Assembly (NCBI RefSeq): GCF_032452875.1
Contig: NW_026893641.1
Span: 372,001 to 436,000 of the forward strand
Reading direction: 5' to 3'
Length of the DNA stretch: 64,000 nt
Source of the DNA: Bos javanicus
Lineage: Eukaryota > Chordata > Mammalia > Artiodactyla > Bovidae
How positions within the stretch are numbered: the first letter of the stretch is position 1; each line of letters starts with the position of its first letter. Both the position numbers and the translations under genes were made by a program. Of the stretch, positions 25,322 through 38,906 are shown one piece after another. The notes below the pieces were generated by a model that worked only from the letters and a program-made list of their open reading frames with translations, was not told the origin of the DNA and did not search any database.

Positions 25322-26616
25322 GATCAGCCACGTGATCAGTGCATGATCAGCCACGTGATCAGTTCATGATAGCCATGTGATCAGTGCATGATCAGTCACG
25401 TGATCAGTGCATGATCAGGCACGTGATCAGTGCATGATCAGTCACGTGATCAGTGCATGATCAGTCACGTGATCAGTGCATGATCAGTGATCAGCCACGT
25501 GATCAGTGCATGATCAGCCACGTGATCAGTGCATGATCAGCCACGTGATCAGTGCATGATCAGTCACGTGATCAGTGCATGATCAGTCACGTGACCAGTA
25601 CATGGTAGCTAGTGATCATTGCATGATCAGCCACGTGATCAGTGCATGATAGCCACGTGATCAGTGCATGATCAGTCACGTGATCAGTGCATGATCAGTC
25701 ACGTGATCAGTGCATGATCAGTCACGTGATCAGTGCATGATCAGCCACGTGATCAGTGCATGATCAGTCACGTGATCAGTGCATGATAGCCACGTGATCA
25801 GTGCATGATCAGCCACGTGATCAGTGCATGATCAGTCACGTGATCAGTGCATGATCAGCCACGTGATCAGTGCATGATCAGTCACGTGATCAGTGCATGA
25901 TAGACGTGATCAGTGCATGATCAGTCACGTGATCAGTGCATGATCAGCCACGTGATCAGTGCATGATAGCCACGTGATCAGTGCATGATCAGTCACGTGA
26001 TCAGTGCATGATCAGTCACGTGATCAGTGCATGATCAGTCACGTGATCAGTGCATGATCAATTACGTGATCAGTGCATGATCAGTCACGTGACCAGTACA
26101 TGGTAGCTACGTGATCAGTGCATGATCAGCCACGTGATCAGTGCATGATAGCCACGTGATCAGTGCATGATCAGTCACGTGATCAGTGCATGATCATCCA
26201 CGTGATCAGTGCATGATCAGTCACGTGATCAGTGCATGATATAGACGTGATCAGTGCATGATCAGTCACGTGATCAGTGCATGATCAGCCACGTGATCAG
26301 TGCATGATAGCCAGTGATCAGTGCATGATAGCCAGTGATCAGTGCATGATCAGTCACGTGATCAGTGTATGATCAGCCACGTGATCAGTGCATGATCAGC
26401 CACGTGATCAGTGCATGATCAGCCACGTGATCAGTGCATGATCAGTTACGTGAGCAGTGTATGATCAGCCACGTGATCAGTGCATGGTCAGACACGTGAA
26501 CAGTGTATGATCAGCCACGTGATCAGTGCATGATAGCCACGTGATCAGTGCATGATCAGTCACGTGATCAGTGTATGATCAGCCACGTGAACAGTGCATG
26601 CTCAGTCACGTGATCT
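25322..26616 (+). repeat. Array 17-18, class iii
   Basis: A TTCATGATAGCCATG unit near 25363 defines class iii. A slipped unit GATCAGTGATCAGCC lies near 25482. GTAGC units are near 25605 (with CG loss, GCTAGTGATC) and 26104. The CG-less doublet is near 26306-26347. It is 300 bp longer than its counterpart at 51083-52077. Confidence 0.91.
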
Positions 26617-26986
26617 GGGCCTGCTGAGCTGCGTGATTACTGTCTGCTCATCTGCTTGACAATTGCCAGCTGAGCTGCACGATTCCTGCCTGTCATCTGC
26701 TTGACAATTGCCAGCTGTGCTGCGTAATTCCTGCCTGCTCAGCTGCTTGATTATTGCCAGCTGAGCAGCATGATTCCTCACACCTGAGTTCCATGATTAT
26801 TGCCTGCTGACTGTTTGATTCGTGCCTACTCAGCTCTTTGTTTATTGCCTCCAGAGGCACATGATCAGTGTATGATAGCAAACATGATCAGCGCATGATC
26901 AGTCACATGATCAGCGCCATTAAGTCACGTGATCACTACATGATAGTCATGTGATCAGTCCATGCTCAGTCACGGTATCAGTGCAT
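26617..26986 (+). repeat. Core block 18 (T-C-C)
   Basis: Standard full-length block, 1,665 bp after block 17. Its duplicate partner is block 34 (52078). Confidence 0.95.
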
Positions 26987-27956
26987 GATCAGCCACGTGA
27001 TCAGTGCATGATCAGCCACGTGATCAGTGCATGATCAGCCACGTGATCAGTGCATGATCAGTCACGTGATCAGTGCATGATCAGGCACGTGATCAGTGCA
27101 TGATCAGCCACGTGATCAGTGCATGATAGCCACGTGATCAGTGCATGATCAGTCACCTGATGGGTGTATGATCAGTCACGTGACCAGTACATGGTAGCTA
27201 CATGATCATTGCATGATCAGCCACGTGAGTAGTGCATGATAGCCACGTGATCAGTGCATGATCAGTCACGTGATCAGTGCATGATCAGTCACGTGATCAG
27301 TGCATGATAAGTCACGTGATCAGTGCATGATCAGCCACGTGATCAGTGCATGATCAGTCACGTGATCAGTGCATGATAGCTACGTGATCAGTGCATGATC
27401 AGCCACGTGATCAGTGCATGATAGCCACGTGATCAGTGCATGATCAGTCACATGATCAGTGCATGATCATCCACGTGATCAGTGCATGATCAGTCACGTG
27501 ATCAGTGCATGATAATCACGTGATCAGTGCATGATCAGTCACGTGATCAGTGCATGATCAGCCACGTGATCAGTGCATGATAGCCAGTGATCAGTGCATG
27601 ATAGCCAGTGATCAGTGCATGATCAGTCACGTGATCAGTGCATGATCAGCCACGTGATCAGTGCATGATAGCCACGTGATCAGTGCATGATCAGCCACGT
27701 GATCAGTGCATGATCAGTCACGTGATCAGTGCATGATCAGCCACGTGATCAGTGCATGATCAGCCACGTGATCAGTGCATGATCAGCCACGTGATCAGTG
27801 CATGATAGCCACGTGATCAGTGCATGATCAGTCACGTGATCAGTGTATGATCAGCCACGTGATCAGTGCATGATAGCCACGTGATCAGTGCATGATCAGT
27901 CACGTGATCAGTGTATGATCAGCCACGTGAACAGTGCATGCTCAGTCACGTGATCT
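26987..27956 (+). repeat. Array 18-19, class ii
   Basis: GATAAGTCACG is near 27307, GATAATCACG near 27510 and the CG-less doublet near 27580-27620. The partner array at 52448 has the same order but GATATAGACG in place of GATAATCACG. Confidence 0.92.
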
Positions 27957-28326
27957 GGGCCTGCTGAGCTGCGTGATTACTGTCTGCTCATCTGCTTGAC
28001 AATTGCCAGCTGAGCTGCACGATTCCTGCCTGTCATCTGCTTGACAATTGCCAGCTGTGCTGCGTAATTCCTGCCTGCTCAGCTGCTTGATTATTGCCAG
28101 CTGAGCAGCATGATTCCTCACACCTGAGTTCCATGATTATTGCCTGCTGACTGTTTGATTCGTGCCTACTCAGCTCTTTGTTTATTGCCTCCAGAGGCAC
28201 ATGATCAGTGTATGATAGCAAACATGATCAGCGCATGATCAGTCACATGATCAGCGCCATTAAGTCACGTGATCACTACATGATAGTCATGTGATCAGTC
28301 CATGCTCAGTCACGGTATCAGTGCAT
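27957..28326 (+). repeat. Core block 19 (T-C-C)
   Basis: Standard full-length block, 1,340 bp after block 18, with an identical triplet. Confidence 0.95.
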
Positions 28327-29932
28327 GATCAGCCACGTGATCAGTGCATGATCAGCCACGTGATCAGTGCATGATCAGCCACGTGATCAGTGCATGATCA
28401 GTCACGTGATCAGTGCATGACCAGGCACGTGATCAGTGCATGATCAGCCACGTGATCAGTGCATGATAGCCACGTGATCAGTGCATGATCAGTCACCTGA
28501 TGGGTGTATGATCAGTCACGTGACCAGTACATGGTAGCTACATGATCATTGCATGATCAGCCACGTGAGTAGTGCATGATAGCCACGTGATCAGTGCATG
28601 ATCAGTCACGTGATCAGTGCATGATCAGTCACGTGATCAGTGCATGATCAGTCACGTGATCAGTGCATGATCAGCCACGTGATCAGTGCATGATCAGTCA
28701 CGTGATCAGTGCATGATCAGCCACGTGATCAGTGCATGATCAGTCACGTGATCAGTGCATGATATAGACGTGATCAGTGCATGATCAGTCACGTGATCAG
28801 TGCATGATAGCCACGTGATCAGTGCATGATCAGTCACGTGATCAGTGCATGATCAGTCACGTGACCAGTACATGGTAGCTACGTGATCAGTGCATGATCA
28901 GCCACGTGATCAGTGCATGATAGCCACGTGATCAGTGCATGATCAGTCACGTGATCAGTGCATGATCAGTCACGTGATCAGTGCATGATCAGCCACGTGA
29001 TCAGTGCATGATCAGCCACGTGATCAGTGCATGATAGCCACGTGATCAGTGCATGATCAGTCACGTGATCAGTGCATGATCAGTCACGTGATCAGTGCAT
29101 GATCAGCCACGTGATCAGTGCATGATAGCCACGTGATCAGTGCATGATCAGTCACGTGATCAGTGCATGATCAGTCACGTGATCAGTGCATGATAGCCAC
29201 GTGATCAGTGCATGATCAGCCACGTGATCAGTGCATGATAGCCACGTGATCAGTGCATGATCAGTCACGTGATCAGTGCATGATCAGTCACGTGATCAGT
29301 GCATGATCAGTCACGTGATCAGTGCATGATCAATTACGTGATCAGTGCATGATCAGTCACGTGACCAGTACATGGTAGCTACGTGATCAGTGCATGATCA
29401 GCCACGTGATCAGTGCATGATCAGTCACATGATCAGTGCATGATCATCCACGTGATCAGTGCATGATCAGTCACGTGATCAGTGCATGATATAGACGTGA
29501 TCAGTGCATGATCAGTCACGTGATCAGTGCATGATCAGCCCGTGATCAGTGCATGATAGCCAGTGATCAGTGCATGATAGCCAGTGATCAGTGCATGATC
29601 AGTCACGTGATCAGTGCATGATCAGCCACGTGATCAGTGCATGATAGCCACGTGATCAGTGCATGATCAGCCACGTGATCAGTGCATGATCAGTCACGTG
29701 ATCAGTGCATGATCAGCCACGTGATCAGTGCATGATCAGCCACGTGATCAGTGCATGATCAGCCACGTGATCAGTGCATGATAGCCACGTGATCAGTGCA
29801 TGATCAGTCACGTGATCAGTGTATGATCAGCCACGTGATCAGTGCATGATAGCCACGTGATCAGTGCATGATCAGTCACGTGATCAGTGTATGATCAGCC
29901 ACGTGAACAGTGCATGCTCAGTCACGTGATCA
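28327..29932 (+). repeat. Array 19-20, class ii, long
   Basis: GACCAGGCACG is near 28420. GTAGC units are near 28874 and 29374. A CAGCCCGTG unit (E-box lost) is near 29536, followed by the CG-less doublet near 29556-29597. Its partner is 53780-55382. Confidence 0.91.
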
Positions 29933-30302
29933 GGGCCTGCTGAGCTGCGTGATTACTGTCTGCTCATCTGCTTGACAATTGCCAGCTGAGCTGCACGATT
30001 CCTGCCTGTCATCTGCTTGACAATTGCCAGCTGTGCTGCGTAATTCCTGCCTGCTCAGCTGCTTGATTATTGCCAGCTGAGCAGCATGATTCCTCACAGC
30101 TGAGTTCCATGATTATTGCCTGCTGACTGTTTGATTCGTGCCTACTCAGCTCTTTGTTTATTGCCTCCAGAGGCACATGATCAGTGTATGATAGCAAACA
30201 TGATCAGCGCATGATCAGTCACATGATCAGCGCCATTAAGTCACGTGATCACTACATGATAGTCATGTGATCAGTCCATGCTCAGTCACGGTATCAGTGC
30301 AT
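29933..30302 (+). repeat. Core block 20 (A-G-C)
   Basis: Standard full-length block, 1,976 bp after block 19. Its partner block 36 (55383) has the C allele at mid-core, so the duplicates have since diverged or been converted. Confidence 0.95.
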
Positions 30303-33300
30303 GATCAGCCACGTGATCAGTGCATGATCAGCCACGTGATCAGTGCATGATAGCCACGTGATCAGTGCATGATCAGTCACGTGATCAGTGCATGATCAGG
30401 CACGTGATCAGTGCATGATCAGCCACGTGATCAGTGCATGATAGCCACGTGATCAGTGCATGATCAGTCACCTGATGGGTGTATGATCAGTCACGTGACC
30501 AGTACATGGTAGCTACATGATCATTGCATGATCAGCCACGTGAGTAGTGCATGATAGCCACGTGATCAGTGCATGATCAGTCACGTGATCAGTGCATGAT
30601 CAGTCACGTGATCAGTGCATGATCAGTCACGTGATCAGTGCATGATCAGCCACGTGATCAGTGCATGATCAGTCACGTGATCAGTGCATGATCAGCCACG
30701 TGATCAGTGCATGATCAGTCACGTGATCAGTGCATGATATACGTGATCAGTGCATGATCAGTCACGTGATCAGTGCATGATAGCCACGTGATCAGTGCAT
30801 GATCAGTCACGTGATCAGTGCATGATCAGTCACGTGACCAGTGCATGATAGCTACGTGATCAGTGCATGATCAGCCACGTGATCAGTGCATGATAGCCAC
30901 GTGATCAGTGCATGATCAGTCACGTGATCAGTGCATGATCAGTCACGTGATCAGTGCATGATCAGCCACGTGATCAGTGCATGATCAGCCACGTGATCAG
31001 TGCATGATAGCCACGTGATCAGTGCATGATCAGTCACGTGATCAGTGCATGATCAGTCACGTGATCAGTGCATGATCAGCCACGTGATCAGTGCATGATC
31101 AGCCACGTGATCAGTGCATGATCAATTACGTGATCAGTGCATGATCAGTCACGTGATCAGTGCATGGTAGCTACGTGATCAGTGCATGATCAGCCACGTG
31201 ATCAGTGCATGATAGCCACGTGATCAGTGCATGATCAGTCACGTGATCAGTGCATGATCAGTCACGTGATCAGTGCATGATCAGTCACGTGATCAGTGCA
31301 TGATCAGTCACGTGATCAGTGCATGATCAGTCACGTGACCAGTACATGGTAGCTACGTGATCATTGCATGATCAGCCACGTGATCAGTGCATGATAGCCA
31401 CGTGATCAGTGCATGATAGCCACGTGATCAGTGCATGATCAGTCACGTGATCAGTGCATGATCAGCCACGTGATCAGTGCATGATAGCCACGTGATCAGT
31501 GCATGATAGCCACGTGATCAGTGCATGATCAGTCACGTGATCATGTGTGATCAGCCACGTGATCAGTGCATGATGAGCCACGTGATCAGTGCATGATCAA
31601 TTACGTGATCAGTGCATGATCAGTCACGTGACCAGTACATGGTTGCTACGTGATCGTTGCATGATCAGCCACGTGAGCAGTGCATGATAGCCACGTGATC
31701 AGTGCATGATCAGTCACGTGATCAGTGCATGATCAGTCACGTGATCAGTGCATGATCATTTACGTGATCAGTGCATGATCAGTCACGTGACCAGTATATG
31801 GTAGCTACGTGATCATTGCATGACAGCCACGTGATCAGTGCATGATAGCCACGTGATCAGTGCATGATCAGTTACGTGATCAGTGTATGATCAGCCACGT
31901 GATCAGTGCATGATAGCCACGTGATCAGTGCATGATCAGTCACGTGATCAGTGCATGATCAGCCACGTGATCAGTGCATGATCAGCCACGTGATCAGTGC
32001 ATGATCAGCCACGTGATCAGTGCATGATAGCCACGTGATCAGTGCATGATCAGTCACGTGATCAGTGCATGATCAGTCACGTGATCAGTGCATGATCAGC
32101 CACGTGATCAGTGCATGATAGCCACGTGATCAGTGCATGATCAGTCACGTGATCAGTGCATGATCAGTCACGTGATCAGTGCATGATCAGCCACGTGATC
32201 AGTGCATGATCAATTACGTGATCAGTGCATGATCAGTCACGTGACCAGTACATGGTAGCTACGTGATCATTGCATGATCAGCCACGTGATCAGTGCATGA
32301 TAGCCACGTGATCAGTGCATGATCAGTCACGTGATCAGTGCATGATCAGTCACGTGATCAGTGCATGATCAATTACGTGATCAGTGCATGATCAGTCACG
32401 TGATCAGTGCATGTAGCTACGTGATCAGTGCATGATCAGCCACGTGATCAGTGCATGATAGCCACGTGATCAGTGCATGATCAGCACGTGATCAGTGCAT
32501 GATCAGCCACGTGATCAGTGCATGATCAGTCACGTGATCAGTGCATGATCAGCCACGTGATCAGTGCATGATACCACGTGATCAGTGCATGATCAGTCAC
32601 GTGATCAGTGCATGATCAGCCACGTGATCAGTGCATGATCAGCCACGTGATCAGTGCATGATAGCCACGTGATCAGTGCATGATCAGTCACGTGATCAGT
32701 GCATGATCAGTCACGTGATCAGTGCATGATCAGCCACGTGATCAGTGCATGATAGCCACGTGATCAGTGCATGATCAGTCACGTGATCAGTGCATGATCA
32801 GTCACGTGATCAGTGCATGATCAGCCACGTGATCAGTGCATGATAGTCACGTGATCAGTGCATGATCAGTCACGTGATCAGTGCATGATCAGTCACGTGA
32901 TCAGTGCATGATCAGCCACGTGATCAGTGCATGATCAATTACGTGATCAGTGCATGATCAGTCACGTGATCAGTACATGGTTGCTACGTGATCATTGCAT
33001 GATCAGCCACGTGATCAGTGCATGATAGCCACGTGATCAGTGCATGATCAGTCACGTGATCAGTGCATGATCAGTCACGTGATCAGTGCATGATCAGTTA
33101 CGTGATCAGTGCATGATCAGTCACGTGACCAGTGCATGGTAGCTACGTGATCAGTGCATGATCAGCCACGTGATCAGTGCATGATCAGCCACGTGATCAG
33201 TGCATGATCAGCCACGTGATCAGTGCATGATCAGTCACGTGATCAGTGCATGATCAGTCACGTGATCAGTGCATGATCAGCACGTGATCAGTGCATGAGT

Positions 33301-33601
33301 CATGTGTCAGTGCATGATAGCACGTGATCAGTGCATGATCAGTCCCGTGATCAGTGTATGATCAGCCACGTGATCAGTGCATGATAGCCACGTGATCAGT
33401 GCATGATCAGTCACGTGATCAGTGCATGATCAGCCACGTGATCAGTGCATGATCAGCCACGTGATCAGTGCATGACAGTCACGTGATCAGTGCATGATCA
33501 TCCGTGATCAGTGCATGATAGCCACGTGATCAGTGCATGATCAGTCACGTGATCAGTGTATGATCAGCCACGTGAACAGTGCATGCTCAGTCACGTGATC
33601 A
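30303..33601 (+). repeat. Longest block-free array (3.3 kb)
   Basis: The start is class ii. A leader preamble and ghost leader sit at about 31640-31900 (GGTTGCTACG, CATTTACG, CCAGTATATGG, GCATGACAGCC, CAGTTACG) with no core after them, so a block may have been lost or never inserted here. Long near-canonical runs follow. At 33270-33345 and 33475-33500 units lose bases (CAGCACG, GAGTCATGTGTCAG, CAGTCCCGTG, CATCCGTG), the type-B leader signature. Confidence 0.9.
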
Positions 33602-33838
33602 GGGCCTGCTGAGCTGCGTGATTACTGTCTGCTCATCTGCTTGACAATTGCCAGCTGAGCTGCACGATTCCTGCCTGTCATCTGCTTGACAATTGCCAGC
33701 TGTGCTGCATAATTCCTGCCTGCTCAGCTGCTTGATTATTGCCAGCTGAGCAGCATGATTTCTCACAGCTGAGTTCCATGATTATTGCCTGACTGATTCG
33801 TGCCTACTCAGCTCTTTGTTCATTGCCTCCAGAGGCAC
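33602..33838 (+). repeat. Type-B core block 21
   Basis: 237 bp. It lacks the GTTT present in standard cores (CTGATTCG) and three further bases (TTGCCTGACTG). It has GCATAATTCC, GATTTCTCACAG and TTCATTGCC. The following sequence is GACACCAAACATG and GATAAGCC rather than the standard trailer. Confidence 0.93.
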
Positions 33839-34649
33839 ATGATCAGTGTATGACACCAAACATGATCAGCACATGATCAGTCACATGATCAGTGCATGAT
33901 AAGCCACGTGATCAGTGCATGATCAGTCACGTGATCAGTGCATGATCAGCCACGTGATCAGTGCATGATCAGTCACGTGATCAGTGCATGATAGCTGCAT
34001 GATCAGTGCATGATCAGCCACGTGATCAGTGCATGATCAGTCACGTGATCAGTGCATGATCAGCCACGTGATCAGTGCATGATCAGTCACGTGACAGTGC
34101 ATGTAGCTACGTGATCAGTGCATGATCAGCCACGTGATCAGTGCATGATAGCCACGTGATCAGTGCATGATCAGTCACGTGATCAGTGTGTGATCAGCCA
34201 CGTGATCAGTGCATGATATCAGTGCATGATAGCCACGTGATCAGTGCATGATAGCCACGTGATCAGTGCATGATCAGTCACGTGATACGTGTGTGATCAG
34301 CCACGTGATCAGTGCATGATATCCACGTGATCAGTGCATGATAGCCACGTGATCAGTGCATGATTAGTCACGTGATCAGTGCATGATCAGTCACGTGATA
34401 CGTGTGTGATCAGCCACGTGATCAGTGCATGATGAGCCACGTGATCAGTGCAGGATCAATTACGTGATCAGTGCATGATCAGTCACGTGACCAGTACATG
34501 GTTGCTACGTGATCGTTGCATGATCAGCCACGTGAGCAGTGCATGATAGCCACGTGATCAGTGCATGATCAGTCACGTGATCAGTACATGATCAGTCACG
34601 TGAACAGTGCATGATCATTTACGTGATCTGTGCATGATCAGTCACGTGA
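33839..34649 (+). repeat. Array 21-22, type-B trailer, irregular
   Basis: After GACACCAAAC, GATCAGCACATG and GATAAGCC the array is irregular. It has GATAGCTGCATG near 33990, a slipped GATATCAGTGCATGATAG near 34216 and two GATACGTGTGTGATC units (near 34284 and 34397). The leader preamble GGTTGCTACGTGATCGTTGC is near 34500. Confidence 0.9.
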
Positions 34650-35015
34650 CCAGTATATGGTAGCTACGTGATCATTCCATGACGAGCCACGTGAGCAGTG
34701 CATGATAGCCACGTGATGTGTGCATGATCAGTTACGTGAGCAGAGTATGATCAGCCACGTGATCAGTGCATGAGTGCCACGTGATCAGTGCATGATATGT
34801 CACGTGACAGGTGTGTGATCAGCCACGTGAACAGTGCATGTTCAGCCACGTGATCAGTGCATGATAGCCACGTGATCAGTGCATGATCAGACACGTGAAC
34901 AGTGTATGATCAGCCACGTGATCAGTGCATGATATCCAAGTGATCAGTGCATGATCAATCACGTGATCAGTGTATGATCAGCCACGTGAACAGTGCATGC
35001 TCAGTCACGTGATCA
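34650..35015 (+). repeat. Shortened leader of block 22
   Basis: 366 bp. Two units (46 bp: the CAGTTACG unit and the one after it) are missing before GATCAGACACG. One base has been gained in CAATCACG. Other leader markers are intact. Confidence 0.91.
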
Positions 35016-35385
35016 GGGCCTGCTGAGCTGCGTGATTACTGTCTGCTCATCTGCTTGACAATTGCCAGCTGAGCTGCACGATTCCTGCCTGTCATCTGCT
35101 TGACAATTGCCAGCTGTGCTGCGTAATTCCTGCCTGCTCAGCTGCTTGATTATTGCCAGCTGAGCAGCATGATTCCTCACACCTGAGTTCCATGATTATT
35201 GCCTGCTGACTGTTTGATTCGTGCCTACTCAGCTCTTTGTTTATTGCCTCCAGAGGCACATGATCAGTGTATGATAGCAAACATGATCAGCGCATGATCA
35301 GTCACATGATCAGCGCCATTAAGTCACGTGATCACTACATGATAGTCATGTGATCAGTCCATGCTCAGTCACGGTATCAGTGCAT
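35016..35385 (+). repeat. Core block 22 (A-C-C)
   Basis: Standard block lying between type-B blocks 21 and 23, so the two subfamilies are interleaved. Confidence 0.95.
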
Positions 35386-36286
35386 GATCAGCCACGTGAT
35401 CAGTGCATGATCTGTCACATGATTAGTGTATGATCATCCACGTGATCAGTGCATGGGCAGTCATGTGATCAGTGCATGATATAGACGTGATCAGTGCATG
35501 ATCAGTCTCGTGATCAGTGCATGATAGCCACGTGATCAGTGCATGATCAGTCACCTGATGGGTGTATGATCATTCACGTGACCTGTACATGGTAGCTACA
35601 TGATCATTGCATGATCAGCCACGTGAGTAGTGCATGATAGCCACGTGATCACTGCATGATCAGTCACGTGATCAGTGCATGATCAGTCATGTGACCAGTA
35701 CATGGTAGCTGCGTGATCATGCATGATCAGCCACGTGATCAGTGCATGATCAGCCACGTGATCAGTGCATGATCAGCCACGTGATCAGTGCATGATCAGT
35801 CACGTGATCAGTGCATGATAGCCACGTGATCAGTGCATGATCAGCCACGTGATCAGTGCATGATAGCCACGTGATCAGTGCATGATCAGTCACGTGATCA
35901 GTGCATGATCAGTCACGTGATCAGTGCATGATCAGCCACGTGATCAGTGCATGATCAGCCACGTGATCAGTGCATGATCAGCCACGTGATCAGTGCATGA
36001 TAGTCACGTGATCAGTGCATGATCAGTCACGTGATCAGTGCATGATCAGTCACGTGATCAGTGCATGATCAGCCACGTGATCAGTGCATGATCAGTCATG
36101 TGTCAGTGCATGATAGCCCGTGATCAGTGCATGATCAGTCCCGTGATCAGTGCATGATCAGCCACGTGATCAGTGCATGATAGCCACGTGATCAGTGCAT
36201 GATCAGTCACGTGATCAGTGCATGATCAGTCACGTGATCAGTGTATGATCAGCCACGTGAACAGTGCATGCTCAGTCACGTGATCA
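35386..36286 (+). repeat. Array 22-23, class i switching to type-B leader
   Basis: Class i markers run to about 35690 and then switch to CATGGTAGCTGCGTGATCATGC. The type-B leader signature (GTCATGTGTCAG, GATAGCCCGTG, CAGTCCCGTG) is at about 36095-36145, near the core. Confidence 0.9.
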
Positions 36287-36526
36287 GGGCCTGCTGAGCT
36301 GCGTGATTACTGTCTGCTCATCTGCTTGACAATTGCCAGCTGAGCTGCACGATTCCTGCCTGTCATCTGCTTGACAATTGCCAGCTGTGCTGCGTAATTC
36401 CTGCCTGCTCAGCTGCTTGATTATTGCCAGCTGAGCAGCATGATTTCTCACAGCTGAGTTCCATGATTATTGCCTGCTGACTGATTCGTGCCTACTCAGC
36501 TCTTTGTTCATTGCCTCCAGAGGCAC
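36287..36526 (+). repeat. Type-B core block 23
   Basis: 240 bp: the standard core minus GTTT, with GATTTCTCACAG and TTCATTGCC. The GATAGCAAAC trailer start is of standard type but leads into GATAAGCC. Confidence 0.93.
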
Positions 36527-37649
36527 ATGATCAGTGTATGATAGCAAACATGATCAGTGCATGATCAGTCACATGATCAGTGCATGATAAGCCACGTGAT
36601 CAGTGCATGATCAGTCATGTGATCAGTGCATGATCAGTCACGTGATCAGTGCATGATAGCCACGTGATCAGTGCATGATCAGCCACGTGATCAGTGCATG
36701 ATCAGTCACGTGATCAGTGCATGATCAGCCACGTGATCAGTGCATGATCAGTCACGTGATCAGTGCATGATCAGCCACGTGATCAGTGCATGATAGCCAC
36801 GTGATCAGTGCATGATCAGTCACGTGATCAGTGCATGATCAGTCACGTGATCAGTGCATGATCAGCCACGTGATCAGTGCATGATCAGCCACGTGATCAG
36901 TGCATGATCAGTCACGTGATCAGTGCATGATCAGTCACGTGATCAGTACATGGTAGCTACGTGATCAGTGCATGATCAGCCACGTGATCAGTGCATGATA
37001 GCCACGTGATCAGTGCATGATCAGCCACGTGATCAGTGCATGATCAGTCACGTGATCAGTGCATGATCAGCCACGTGATCAGTGCATGATCAGGCACGTG
37101 ATCAGTGCATGATCAGCCACGTGATCAGTGCATGATAGCCACGTGATCAGTGCATGATCAGTCACGTGATCAGTGCATGATCAGTCACGTGATCAGTGCA
37201 TGATCAGCCACGTGATCAGTGCATGATCAGCCACGTGATCAGTGCATGATCAGTTACGTGATCAGTGCATGATCAGTCACGTGATCAGTACATGGTAGCT
37301 ACGTGATCATTGCATGATCAGCCACGTGATCAGTGCATGATAGCCACGTGATCAGTGCATGATCAGCCACGTGATCAGTGCATGATCAGTCACGTGATCA
37401 GTGCATGATCAGTCACGTGATCAGTGCATGATCAGCCACGTGATCAGTGCATGTCAGTCACGTGTCAGTGCATGATAGCACGTGATCAGTGCATGATCAG
37501 TCCCGTGATCAGTGCATGATCAGCCACGTGATCAGTGCATGATCAGCCACGTGATCAGTGCATGATCAGTCACGTGATCAGTGCATGATCAGTCACGTGA
37601 TCAGTGTATGATCAGCCACGTGAACAGTGCATGCTCAGTCACGTGATCA
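36527..37649 (+). repeat. Array 23-24, type-B trailer
   Basis: GATAAGCC is near 36588 and CAGTCATG near 36610. GTAGC markers lie near 36953 and 37303. A type-B leader (CATGTCAGTCACGTGTCAG, GATAGCACG, CAGTCCCGTG) is at about 37450-37510. Confidence 0.9.
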
Positions 37650-37889
37650 GGGCCTGCTGAGCTGCGTGATTACTGTCTGCTCATCTGCTTGACAATTGCC
37701 AGCTGAGCTGCACGATTCCTGCCTGTCATCTGCTTGACAATTGCCAGCTGTGCTGCGTAATTCCTGCCTGCTCAGCTGCTTGATTATTGCCAGCTGAGCA
37801 GCATGATTCCTCACAGCTGAGTTCCATGATTATTGCCTGCTGACTGATTCGTGCCTACTCAGCTCTTTGTTCATTGCCTCCAGAGGCAC
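37650..37889 (+). repeat. Type-B core block 24
   Basis: 240 bp with the GTTT deletion and TTCATTGCC, but GATTCCTCACAG as in standard cores. It shares GATTCC with blocks 29 and 38. Confidence 0.93.
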
Positions 37890-38666
37890 ATGATCAGTGT
37901 ATGATAGCAAACATGATCAGTGCATGATCAGTCACATGATCAGTGCATGATAAGCCACGTGATCAGTGCATGATCAGTCATGTGATCAGTGCATGATCAG
38001 TCACGTGATCAGTGCATGATAGCCACGTGATCAGTGCATGATCAGCCACGTGATCAGTGCATGATAGCCACGTGATCAGTGCATGATCAGTCACGTGATC
38101 AGTGCATGATCAGTCACGTGATCAGTGCATGATCAGTCACGTGATCAGTGCATGATCAGCCACGTGATCAGTGCATGATCAGTCACGTGATCAGTGCATG
38201 ATAGCTACGTGATCAGTGCATGATCAGCCACGTGATCAGTGCATGATAGCCACGTGATCAGTGCATGATCAGCCACGTGATCAGTGCATGATCAGTCACG
38301 TGATCAGTGCATGATCAGTCACGTGATCAGTGCATGACAGTCACGTGATCAGTATGATCAGCCACGTGATCAGTGCATGATCAGCCACGTGATCAGTGCA
38401 TGATCAGTCACGTGATCAGTATGATCAGCCACGTGATCAGTGCATGATAGCCACGTGATCAGTGCATGATCAGTCACGTGATCAGTGCATGATCAGCCAC
38501 GTGATCAGTGCATGATGCCACGTGATCAGTGCATGATCAGCCACGTGATCAGTGCATGATCAGCCACGTGATCAGTGCATGATCAGTCACGTGATCAGTG
38601 CATGATCAGTCACGTGATCAGTGTATGATCAGCCACGTGATCAGTGCATGATCAGTCACGTGATCA
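37890..38666 (+). repeat. Array 24-25, type-B trailer
   Basis: After GATAAGCC the units are regular until two shortened CAGTATGATCAGCC units near 38350 and 38418, each missing two bases. The pre-core GAACAGTGCATGCTCAG is replaced by canonical GATCAGTGCATGATCAG. Confidence 0.9.
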
Positions 38667-38906
38667 GGGCCTGCTGAGCTGCGTGATTACTGTCTGCTCA
38701 TCTGCTTGACAATTGCCAGCTGAGCTGCACGATTCCTGCCTGTCATCTGCTTGACAATTGCCAGCTGTGCTGCGTAATTCCTGCCTGCTCAGCTACTTGA
38801 TTATTGCCAGCTGAGCAGCATGATTTCTCAGAGCTGAGTTCCATGATTATAGCCTGCTGACTGATTCGTGCCTACTCAGCTCTATGTTCATTGCCTCCAG
38901 AGGCAC
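38667..38906 (+). repeat. Type-B core block 25, diverged
   Basis: 240 bp. Distinctive changes are AGCTACTTG, CTCAGAGCTGAG, GATTATAGCC and CTCTATGTTC. The first two GAGAG/ATAG-type changes are shared with block 26 only. It is followed by GACACCAAAC. Confidence 0.93.
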
